Source: JBKECA01 sp047973435 (GTDB lineage: Bacteria > Planctomycetota > Planctomycetia > Planctomycetales > Planctomycetaceae). From it: DNA of 7,525 bases. The notes under the pieces were generated by a model. That model saw nothing but the letters and a program-made list of their open reading frames with translations. It was not told where the DNA came from and did no database searches. The stretch lies in contig JBKECA010000177.1 in the NCBI GenBank assembly GCA_047973435.1, forward strand, positions 1 through 7,525, given 5' to 3'. The translations under genes and the position numbers were made by a program. Shown one piece after another: positions 1 through 6,900 of this stretch (position 1 is its first letter; every line of letters starts with the position of its first letter).

Positions 1-28
1 TTGTAAGACCCGCTCCCCAGCCCCATAA

Positions 29-46
29 TGCCCCCTCGGAGGGGCA
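29..46. repeat. GC-rich hairpin (inverted repeat)
   Basis: TGCCCC at 29-34 pairs perfectly with GGGGCA at 41-46 around a six-base loop, CTCGGA. The sequence AGGGGCA recurs at 52-58 and could compete for the left arm. No T-run follows on either strand, so this is not a classical intrinsic terminator. It could be the end of an upstream transcript or a leader structure. Confidence 0.4.
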
Positions 47-60
47 AAAGAAGGGGCACA

Positions 61-97
61 CCAAGGGTAGCTTGGCTAAAGTGCCTTGTTTCAAGGT
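61..97. repeat. Two adjacent, mutually exclusive small hairpins
   Basis: CCAAG (61-65) can pair with CTTGG (71-75) over a five-base loop. CCTTG (84-88) can pair with CAAGG (92-96) over TTT. CAAGG at 62-66 is also complementary to CCTTG at 84-88, so the left arm could swap partners. Each stem is only five base pairs, so chance is a serious alternative. No T-run follows at once, and no leader peptide is evident. Confidence 0.25.
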
Positions 98-167
98 GTT
101 TCCGAGTGCTGAGAGACTGGAAGTAGAATCCCGCGCGGTCCTCTGTTCTCCTCTCCCTGCCGAACTT

Positions 168-1688
168 ATGCGGAACTGCATCACATCTGCTGGTCTGTGG
201 CTGACGCTGGTCACTTCAGGGCTGGCTGCGGAGCCCTTTGGTATTCAGGTCATCGACTCACAAACGAAGCGGGGCGTACCGCTGGTCGTGCTGCGGACCA
301 CCAACGAACAGACGTTCGTAACCGACAGTGCCGGCTGGGTTGCCATCGATGAACCTGATTTGCTGGGTCGCAAAGTCTTCTTTCACATCAGTAGTCACGG
401 CTATGAATTTCCCCAAGACGGCTTCGGGTCGCGGGGGCACGCGATGGAACTTGTCTCCGGAGAAACGACGACGATTGAAATTCGCCGTCTGAACATTGCC
501 GAACGGCTTTACCGCGTCACAGGAGGAGGCATTTACGTCGACAGCGTCCGGTTGGGAAAACCGGTTCCGCTGAACCAGCCTTTGCTGGCGGGGGGCGTGG
601 TTGGCCAGGACTCGGTCCAGGCTGCCGTATTCCACGGCCGCATCCACTGGTTCTGGGGAGACACGAACCGTCTGAGTTATCCCCTTGGCCAGTTCCGAAC
701 GAGCGGTGCCATCAGTGATCTCCCTTCCCAGAAGGGGCTCGATCCAGACGTCGGCATCGATCTGCATTACGAAACCAACGCCGATGGCTTCAGCCGACCG
801 ATGTTTGATCTCGACGGCCCCGGCGTCGTCTGGCTCGACGGGCTGTGTGTGGTGTCGGACGAAGCCGGGGCCGAGCATCTCGTTGGACATTACAGCCGCC
901 GCGAAGGGCTAACCCAGCAGCTGGCGCACGGTCTGGCGGAGTTCGATCCACAGGCCCGGGCGTTTCGTCCGCTGGTCGACCTGCCGGAAAGGGAGTCATT
1001 GCATCCGCAGGGGCAGGCGACGCGGATGACCATCGACGATGGGACCGAGTACATCGTGTTCTCCAATCCGTATCCCAGTCTGCGAGTGCGGGCCAGTTTG
1101 GCGGCGATCCAGGATCCGGCCCAATACGAAGGGTTCACACCGCTGGCCCCCGGGCGAGCAGTCAACGAGGACGCGCAGAGACTCGAGCCAGACGACCGTG
1201 ACGAGATCGTCTATGCCTGGAAGCGGAACACAGCTCCGCTGACCGCGACCCAGGAACAGCAACTGGCCGAGACGAAACAGCTGCCGGAGCAGCGGCTGCA
1301 CTGGCAAACGTCCGATGCCACCACGGAAAAACGCGTGCTGTTACACAGTGGGTCCGTCCGCTGGAACGCGTACCGTCAGCGGTGGGTACTGATTGCCGTG
1401 CAAACCTTTGGAACACCATCATTTCTGGGCGAGGTCTGGTACGCCGAGTCAAAGCGAATTGAGGGACCCTGGAGAAAGGCCGTGCGCATCGTCAGCCACG
1501 ACAGATACTCTTTCTATAACCCGACTCAGCACGATTTCTTCGATCAGGACGGGGGGCGGTTCATCTATTTTGAGGGAACCTATACGCACACCTTCTCCAA
1601 TCACCCTGCGCCAACGCCGCGATACGACTACAACCAAGTCATGTACCGACTGGATCTCAATGATCCTCGGCTCAAAGTCGCCAGATAG
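168..1688 (+). CDS. Exported protein: carboxypeptidase-regulatory-like domain plus glycosidase-like beta-propeller, function unknown
   Basis: The 506-residue protein starts at the ATG at 168, where a signal peptide begins: residues 1-21 have a hydrophobic core (LWLTLVTSGLAA) and a likely cleavage near LAA/EP. The frame extends upstream to a TTG at 72, but a 32-residue polar leader before a signal peptide is unlikely. Residues about 24-107 read as a small beta-sandwich like the carboxypeptidase regulatory domain (a 'GVPLVVLRTTN...TDSAGWV' pattern). The rest, from about residue 118, is beta-rich and resembles the five-bladed propellers of DUF4185 or GH43/GH32-type proteins, with an HWFWGDTN blade motif at about 160-167 and FIYFEGTYTHTFS at about 465-477. 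I cannot assign catalytic acids, so an enzymatic role is not claimed. It probably acts in the periplasm or at the cell surface. There is no Shine-Dalgarno sequence before the ATG; the preceding bases are pyrimidine-rich. It converges on the Rieske gene and appears monocistronic. Alternatives are a carbohydrate-binding or lectin-like propeller, or a divergent glycosidase. Confidence 0.8.
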   Translation: MRNCITSAGLWLTLVTSGLAAEPFGIQVIDSQTKRGVPLVVLRTTNEQTFVTDSAGWVAIDEPDLLGRKVFFHISSHGYEFPQDGFGSRGHAMELVSGETTTIEIRRLNIAERLYRVTGGGIYVDSVRLGKPVPLNQPLLAGGVVGQDSVQAAVFHGRIHWFWGDTNRLSYPLGQFRTSGAISDLPSQKGLDPDVGIDLHYETNADGFSRPMFDLDGPGVVWLDGLCVVSDEAGAEHLVGHYSRREGLTQQLAHGLAEFDPQARAFRPLVDLPERESLHPQGQATRMTIDDGTEYIVFSNPYPSLRVRASLAAIQDPAQYEGFTPLAPGRAVNEDAQRLEPDDRDEIVYAWKRNTAPLTATQEQQLAETKQLPEQRLHWQTSDATTEKRVLLHSGSVRWNAYRQRWVLIAVQTFGTPSFLGEVWYAESKRIEGPWRKAVRIVSHDRYSFYNPTQHDFFDQDGGRFIYFEGTYTHTFSNHPAPTPRYDYNQVMYRLDLNDPRLKVAR

Positions 1689-1867
1689 GTCACGTGCGAT
1701 CGGACATCCGTCCCGCGCTGTGCCCGCGGGCTTCATGTTCTACGAAGCCGGTCCCCTATCGCGCCACGACGCCCAATCACCGCTGACGGTGCTGTCTGAT
1801 CCGACGGAGTGTCGAGAGCTCAGCAGACGCTGGCCGCTTCTACAGCGGGTTTGGAAACGACTTCACG
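1689..1867. other. Convergent intergenic spacer without a classical terminator
   Basis: These 179 bases separate two genes that end tail to tail. Three short inverted repeats are present: CCCGC/GCGGG (1712-1716 with 1726-1730), GGCTTC/GAAGCC (1729-1734 with 1744-1749, nine-base loop) and CACCG/CGGTG (1778-1782 with 1787-1791, four-base loop). None is followed by a T-run on either strand. Termination here may be factor-dependent or use a weak shared hairpin. An open + frame crosses the region but runs antisense through the Rieske gene, so I do not call it a gene. Confidence 0.5.
1729..1749. terminator. Weak candidate bidirectional hairpin between convergent genes
   Basis: A six-base-pair stem (GGCTTC with GAAGCC) with a nine-base loop lies 40 bases after the + gene stop and about 120 bases beyond the Rieske stop. 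It could serve either transcript because a hairpin is symmetric. The lack of a uridine tract and the modest stem make this a low-confidence call. Confidence 0.2.
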
Positions 1868-2164
1868 TCATCCTGCGTAAATCCCGTCGCTGCGAACCTC
1901 GACCTGAAATACCCGGACTGGCTGCGTGGCGGGCATGCACAAGGCCTGGCCGGTCTGAATATCAAACCGTGCCCCGTGCCGTGGGCATTCGATCGACTTT
2001 CCCTGCAAAAGACCGTTCGTGAGCGGCTGGCCGTCGTGCGTGCAGACATCCTCGATGCAGTAGTACGCTCCCGCCGCATGAAGCAGCAGGGCCGGAAATT
2101 CATCCACCACAACCGACTTGCGTCCGCCGTCCGGAACCTCGTCGCGCTCTGCAATCTTTTCCAT
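1868..2164 (-). CDS. Small Rieske-type [2Fe-2S] ferredoxin
   Basis: A 98-residue single-domain protein carrying the full Rieske cluster motif C-x-H-x16-C-x2-H: C41 and H43 in CTHDGQPL, C60 and H63 in CPRHGARFD. In this family the two Cys bind one iron and the two His the other. The N-terminal VVDEFPALLL and AYYCIEDVC strands and the FDIQTGQAL segment after the second motif match stand-alone Rieske ferredoxins, such as those feeding ring-hydroxylating oxygenases or the small nitrite reductase subunit. There is no signal peptide or membrane anchor, so it is probably a cytoplasmic one-electron carrier. The ATG at 2164 is chosen because MEKIAERDEV begins the domain and an AGGG sits five bases upstream (2170-2173). 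The frame also opens at 2200, which would add 12 atypical residues. It follows the kinase gene on the same strand after 127 bases. No oxygenase or reductase partner is visible, so its redox partner is unknown. Confidence 0.88.
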   Translation of the reverse strand: MEKIAERDEVPDGGRKSVVVDEFPALLLHAAGAYYCIEDVCTHDGQPLTNGLLQGKSIECPRHGARFDIQTGQALCMPATQPVRVFQVEVRSDGIYAG

Positions 2165-2169
2165 TGCCG

Positions 2170-2173
2170 CCCT
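2170..2173 (-). promoter_or_regulatory. Weak ribosome-binding site deciding the Rieske start
   Basis: AGGG, read on the minus strand, lies five bases before the ATG at 2164. It is short, but it supports the internal ATG over the upstream in-frame start at 2200. Confidence 0.35.
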
Positions 2174-2255
2174 ATTGAGTCGATCTCTGCAAGAGAACAC
2201 CCCAGATGTGCAAACCTGGAGCGTCGTTGGTCAGGCCACGTCATGTCCTCACCGT

Positions 2256-2285
2256 ATGATAGTGATCAGGTGCAAGTCAGGTGAA
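2256..2285 (-). promoter_or_regulatory. Candidate sigma-70-like promoter for the Rieske gene
   Basis: On the minus strand, TTCACC (2285-2280, 4 of 6 to TTGACA) is followed after 18 bases by TATCAT (2261-2256, 5 of 6 to TATAAT). This lies about 90 bases upstream of the chosen Rieske ATG and just beyond the kinase stop codon. It would let the ferredoxin be transcribed apart from the propeller-kinase unit. Such matches arise by chance, and planctomycete promoters are poorly defined. Confidence 0.3.
2266..2283. repeat. 7-bp direct repeat with 11-bp period at the candidate promoter
   Basis: TCAGGTG occurs at 2266-2272 and again at 2277-2283 on the + strand, equal to CACCTGA twice on the minus strand. 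Eleven bases, about one helical turn, separate the two starts. The repeat overlaps the -35 box and spacer of the candidate Rieske promoter, a plausible site for a regulator binding one face of the DNA. No known operator is recognised, and chance is possible. Confidence 0.35.
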
Positions 2286-2291
2286 TCCACT

Positions 2292-3995
2292 CTACGCGCG
2301 GCGTTCAAAGTACCGGCTGAGCAGACGCAGGCGATACACCTGATAGGCCACAAAAGCGCCGGTCAGTCCAATAATTCCCACAACCAGATACGGGTAATGC
2401 GGGGGCCAGGCGACATCCTGAACGTGCCAGCGAATGTACAGAAACGCACCGATGCAGACAGCCGTCATCAGCCCGACCAGCCGCACGCGCATCCAGAGGC
2501 CGGACGCCACGATCAGCAACGGATAACCGACGATCAGCAATTCGCGCGGATTGGAGGCCGCCAGCACGGCGAGTGTGTAACAGATGGCGTCGACCGTCGC
2601 CCATCCGCCAGCTACAGTGGCCGATGGGAGTCCGCGATTCAGGCCTGACTGGCACACCCAGGACATGAACGCCCAGGCAACCAGTGCGACCATCGCCCAC
2701 CAGTGATCTTGCGCTTCGGGGTGCGCCACCAGAAAATAGACTTGTTCAATGGTGGCAGCAATGCCGATTCCGATCAGTCGCGCCACCAGACCCGGCTCTC
2801 GGCGCGCCCAGCGACGCGCTCGATGCCACCAGCCCAGTGGCGGAACTGCCAGCGGCTCCCGGTGCAGGTACCGTTGCAGATCATCCGCCAGTGCCACGGC
2901 CGATTCGTAGCGCTGCTCCGGTTCCTTCTCCAGGCAGCACAGGCAGATTTGCTCCAGTTCGGACGGAACCTGTTTGTTCCAGTGACTGGGGGGGAGGGGA
3001 TCGGTCTCACGGACCCGCAGGAGGACATCGAGCGGGTTGTCCTCGCGAAACGGCGGCCGACCGGTCAGCAGTTCGTACAGGATTGCTCCAAGACTATAGA
3101 CGTCGCTGCTCCTTGTGGCCTCGTGCGCATGTCCCCAGGCTTGCTCCGGCGACATGTAGCAGGGCGTTCCAAGGATTGTTCCAGTCGTGGTTTCGCGGCT
3201 GTCCGTTGCGGTGACCTTGGCCAGTCCAAAGTCCGTAACGAACGGTTCGCCATCGCCGTTGAGCAGGATGTTCGATGGCTTCAGGTCGCGATGAATGATC
3301 CCCTTGGAGTGCAAATACTCGACCGCCCGGGCGACTGAGCAGAGCAGCTCCGCGGCCCGCTCTGCTTCGCAAGGGCCATTGGCGGTCAGCTCCGACAGGT
3401 TCACTCCGTCAACGAGGTCCATCGTCAGATAGTGCAGCCCGTCCCGCTCTCCAACATCGTGCACCTTGATAATGTGCGAATGGCTCAATCCCGCAGCGGC
3501 ACGCGCTTCCTGATAGAAACGCCGCACTTCCTCGTCCGACGCCCACTGACTCGAGCGGATCATCTTGATGGCGACCGGTGCCCGCAGCGACTTGTGCCGC
3601 GCCTTGTAGACCACGCCCATCCCCCCGCGGCCAATCTCGGCCAGGAGTTCATATCCGCCGAAGTCCGCCGGGAAGTTCGAAAACAAGGTCGATCCATCAC
3701 CCCGCACGCGGGGAGAACCCGCGACGTCGAACGAAGCAGACGACGCCTCGGACGGACCCGTTCCCGGCGGAGCCAGCAATCTCGCCGGGGGGGAAAGCGG
3801 GCTCGGAGGCGCAAAGCGTTCCAGTGCTCCCAGACACTCCAACAGCGAATCTCCCCCCGGCAGTTCCTCGACCTGTTGCCGCAGGACCGTCACTTCGTCC
3901 GACCGCGCTCCCGCCTGAAGGGCTTGCAGGTAGCGATCCAGCATCGCCGCCAGCCGTTCATCGGCGTCACCTTCAGGCGATGCAGGGTCCGTCAT
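2292..3995 (-). CDS. Membrane-anchored Hanks-type Ser/Thr protein kinase
   Basis: A 567-residue protein. Residues about 8-62 form a predicted helical region rich in charged residues and Leu, followed by a Pro/Ser-rich linker to about 110. The kinase domain spans about 115-378 with every key element: glycine loop IGRGGMGVVY (121-130), lysine K144 in VAIK, helix-C glutamate E163, HRDLKPSN (D237, N242), DFG (255-257), SPE (282-284) and the SDVYSLG helix-F aspartate D298. It should therefore be an active ATP-dependent kinase. The activation segment carries a Thr cluster (T269-T271, T273, T277) suited to autophosphorylation. After a basic stretch (HRARRWARRE, 391-400) come about six hydrophobic helices (roughly 403-424, 432-448, 463-481, 485-501, 505-522, 534-554) with short loops and no PASTA, propeller or other sensor domain. 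The catalytic part should face the cytoplasm. The start overlaps the upstream propeller gene as ATGA, with GAGGAG eight bases before. The family is certain; its signal and substrates are unknown. Confidence 0.95.
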   Translation of the reverse strand: MTDPASPEGDADERLAAMLDRYLQALQAGARSDEVTVLRQQVEELPGGDSLLECLGALERFAPPSPLSPPARLLAPPGTGPSEASSASFDVAGSPRVRGDGSTLFSNFPADFGGYELLAEIGRGGMGVVYKARHKSLRAPVAIKMIRSSQWASDEEVRRFYQEARAAAGLSHSHIIKVHDVGERDGLHYLTMDLVDGVNLSELTANGPCEAERAAELLCSVARAVEYLHSKGIIHRDLKPSNILLNGDGEPFVTDFGLAKVTATDSRETTTGTILGTPCYMSPEQAWGHAHEATRSSDVYSLGAILYELLTGRPPFREDNPLDVLLRVRETDPLPPSHWNKQVPSELEQICLCCLEKEPEQRYESAVALADDLQRYLHREPLAVPPLGWWHRARRWARREPGLVARLIGIGIAATIEQVYFLVAHPEAQDHWWAMVALVAWAFMSWVCQSGLNRGLPSATVAGGWATVDAICYTLAVLAASNPRELLIVGYPLLIVASGLWMRVRLVGLMTAVCIGAFLYIRWHVQDVAWPPHYPYLVVGIIGLTGAFVAYQVYRLRLLSRYFERRA

Positions 3996-6900
3996 TCGGT
4001 CGGCTCCTCGTGCGGTTTTGGCCTAATCACCAACGATCGCAAGTCATGGTTAATCCGAATCGTCGGCCCCTCTCCCTGCACGCGCCACGCCATCCGTCGG
4101 CTGACTTCATTGCGCAAACCCTCTGCGGATTGACGATCTTCCAGCAGAAACTCTCCCGACTGTTTGTCGATGGCCACCTGCACTGTTGAAAAGTGGTCAT
4201 CATCCGGCGTCTTCTGTCGTGCCGCCAACACCAGCACGGGCCACTCCGGTGGCTGACGCGGATTGAGGAACAACGACTCAATCTGTTGCGACCAGACGAT
4301 CTCGCCCGACGACTTCGACCACGCACACAGTCGACCGTTGACCGTCCGACTGAAAAAGTTCTGCTGCTGGACATGCTGTGTGGCCAGATCGACAGGTTCA
4401 TTCAACACGAAGAAAATGTGCTGTGAATCCGCAAACGCCGTTATTGGCAGCAGCAGGCGTTCGGTTGGTGGTTCCCCGGGCATGGCTGCCTGGGCCAGTT
4501 CATTCCCCGTGGCAGGATCGATCAACCGGCACGTCCACTCGCCATCAATGACCAGCAGCGTTCCGCCATCAACCGTCGTCCAGTACAGCGGGGACTGCAG
4601 TTCCCGCTGCCAGGCATGCTCTCCCGTGACGGGATCAAACAGGCCCAGGAGATCGGTGTCATCATCCTGACTGGCAATCGTGATGGAACCGCGCCCCCAG
4701 TCGGCACCATCCGGCGGTGTCAACGCATCCTCCGGCGCGATGTGCTTCGAGACAAAAACGCCGTCGACCGCGCGCAGCACCTGAAGTTCATTCTGGCGGG
4801 ACGATCGCACGACCACGTAGTCCTCGTCGCCGAGCAGCTCGGAAACTCCATGCTCGGTGCGTCGCCAGACATCCCGCCCGGTCCAGGGATCCAGGCCGAT
4901 CAGCGTTGCCCCCTGGTGATAGCAGAGCACGTCGCGAGTCAACGGTCCCGATGTTCCGACCCGTTCCATGCCACCCCGCTGCTGGAACATCGGATTGAAG
5001 TCCGCCAGGTTCGACTGGTGGTTCCGCGTCAGACGGACTGGCCGGAAGCGGCCCCCCTCGCGCGTAATAGCCGACAGAATCTGAACGCGATCCGCCCACG
5101 AAACCATCACCAGCGGACCCTGAATCGTGATCTCCTCGGGAATCGACTGCTGCTGCATCCGCTCGATCACCACCGGAGTTTCCCAGGCGAACTCTCCGAG
5201 TGGCGTGTGGGCGCTGATCTGCTGCTTCTGGTCGTGATACGCAAACGTCCAGCCCGCCAGCGGTCCCGTGACGACCCCGCGAACAGGAATGGCATGAAAC
5301 TGCGGCGTCGCCACGTCCGCTCCCGTCGCTCGGACGTCCAGTTCACCGACCGGCCAGCCGGTTGGACGCATCTGACTCAACACTTCGCCCAGTCGTTGCT
5401 GCTGCTCCCATGCGACAAGCCACTCCGTGCCGGTGCGGCCATCAACGGTCGGCTCGTCGGCGTAATCTGTGCGCAGCTTCTCGACATACACCGCTGCCAG
5501 AGTCGGATCATGACACTCCAGACACAACTCCGCCAATCGCACGGTCGCCTCGGCTTGCTGAGACTCTTCCGGATGATCGAGTACATCCAGCCAGGCCTGC
5601 ATACGAATGGCCGGGTCGCTATCGGACGGCAACACCCGTGCCCACGCCAGTTCCACCTCGGATTGGAGCGATGTTCCCCGCAGCAGCGGGACCAATCTCG
5701 ATAACGCGTCCGACTGGCCGTCGGCGGCCGTGCTCACCTGCAGTTCGTCGCGCAGGCGGTCCATCAGCATGGCTCGATCGACCTCGGTCGACGTTGCCAG
5801 CAACAGCCGCAACTGGCCCGCAACCCAACGGTCCAATGTCACTGAGTACCCGTCTTCCATCGCTTCTAACGGTTGTCCTGCACCGACCAGTCGCGTTATC
5901 TGCAGCAAGTGACGAAACGTTGCCGGAGAATCGGCCGCACGCTGCGACTCGCTGGCCATCAGACGATGGAACTCGAGTTCTGTCGCCGTGCCGGTAACCA
6001 GTCGTTCGATTTCTTCCGCATCGTTGCGGTAGTGCGAAAAATCACTCCTCAGTCGCTCAGTCAACACCGCGGCTAACAATTGACGCGCTCGCGGATTGTC
6101 CGTTTTGTCAATCGCCAATCTCAACGCCGCCACGCCCCGCGCGAACTGACCGGCATGCAACAGAGACTCGCCCGTGGTGGTCAGCAGACCTGCCTGGGCC
6201 GTATCCGGTTGCTCAATGGCCGCCAGCCAGTCCTCCGAGGCATCACGCGCGGCATAGCCCACCACGCTCGAGGCCGATTGCGAAACCAGCCGACCTCCCG
6301 CGAATGCGAGATTCCCCAGTCGCCTGGCCTCCGGCACGGATGAGCGCGCCAACAGCTGACCGGTGCGCAGATCAACGGTAATCAGCTCTCCCGTGGCGAC
6401 CGGCAGCGTGTACAGGCCGTCATGTTCGACACCGCGACCGCACGGAGTGGGGATCGGTGTTTCCGTCTGCCAGACCGACTCCCCATTCTCCAGCCACAAG
6501 GCCCCGATTTGATTGGCACCCACCAGCACCACATGATCGAGAGCGCAGCCCGCCAGATACAGCCAGTTCTCTCGCGGTACCGTCCACAACGACTTGCCGT
6601 CCGACGCCCGCAAGCAGCTCAGATTGTCGGCGTCGGGTGTGGGAACGAGAACATAGTCCCCGACCCAATTCACAGAGTGATCTCTCCACCGACCCGCATC
6701 GAGTAACCGGTCGAGCGCAATCTGCTGCCGCTCGATCAGCGAAGGCTGCATCCGCGTCGGCCGGCGAAACGGCTGCCGTACAGCGGCAATGTCATCCTGG
6801 TACGACGTCCCCCACAGCAGCCGGCGCTCGAACAGATCCACAGCGACCACGCTCCCCGCCCCCGTCGGGCAAATCAAGACGTCGCCGCGCGCGACCGGTT

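Larger units (their letters stand above)
1..167. other. Leader/intergenic region upstream of the exported protein gene
   Basis: No gene is supported here. The reading frame of the downstream gene stays open back to a TTG at 72, but that extension would place 32 non-hydrophobic residues ahead of a clear signal peptide, so I treat it as untranslated. The stretch holds GC-rich inverted repeats (annotated separately). A possible -10 hexamer TAGAAT lies at 124-129 (5 of 6 to the sigma-70 consensus) but has no good -35 at the usual distance, so a promoter is only suggested. The first codons (TTG TAA at 1-6) could be the tail of an upstream gene, which cannot be judged from six bases. Confidence 0.5.

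Noticed and set aside
258..890. 210-codon minus-strand frame inside the exported protein gene
   Set aside because: The + strand frame has a signal peptide and coherent beta-rich blade motifs. The antisense product shows none.
1393..2022. 209-codon + frame bridging the convergent spacer
   Set aside because: It overlaps the end of the exported protein gene out of frame and then runs antisense through the Rieske cluster motif. Its sequence is Arg/Ser/Pro-rich without a domain.
2255..2266. TGAT-CACT-ATCA mini-hairpin as a terminator of the kinase transcript
   Set aside because: The stem is only four base pairs, has no T-run, and overlaps the candidate -10 box.
2118..2648. 176-codon + frame over the kinase end and the Rieske-kinase spacer
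   Set aside because: Most of it is antisense to the kinase membrane helices. The product is polar and low in pattern, with no supported start signal.
2305..2700. 131-codon minus-strand frame overlapping the kinase C-terminus
   Set aside because: It is an out-of-frame shadow. The kinase frame carries consistent membrane helices here and ends with a natural basic tail.
3432..4189. Long + strand frames (233 and 203 codons) across the kinase start
   Set aside because: They lie antisense to the kinase N-terminus and catalytic motifs. Composition is Arg/Pro/Ser-rich and lacks any recognisable fold.
4616..5704. 362-codon open frame on the + strand, antisense to the propeller gene
   Set aside because: Its product is Arg/Gln/His/Pro-rich with no domain pattern, and the minus strand encodes clear propeller blades and helices throughout. 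It is a shadow frame in GC-rich DNA.
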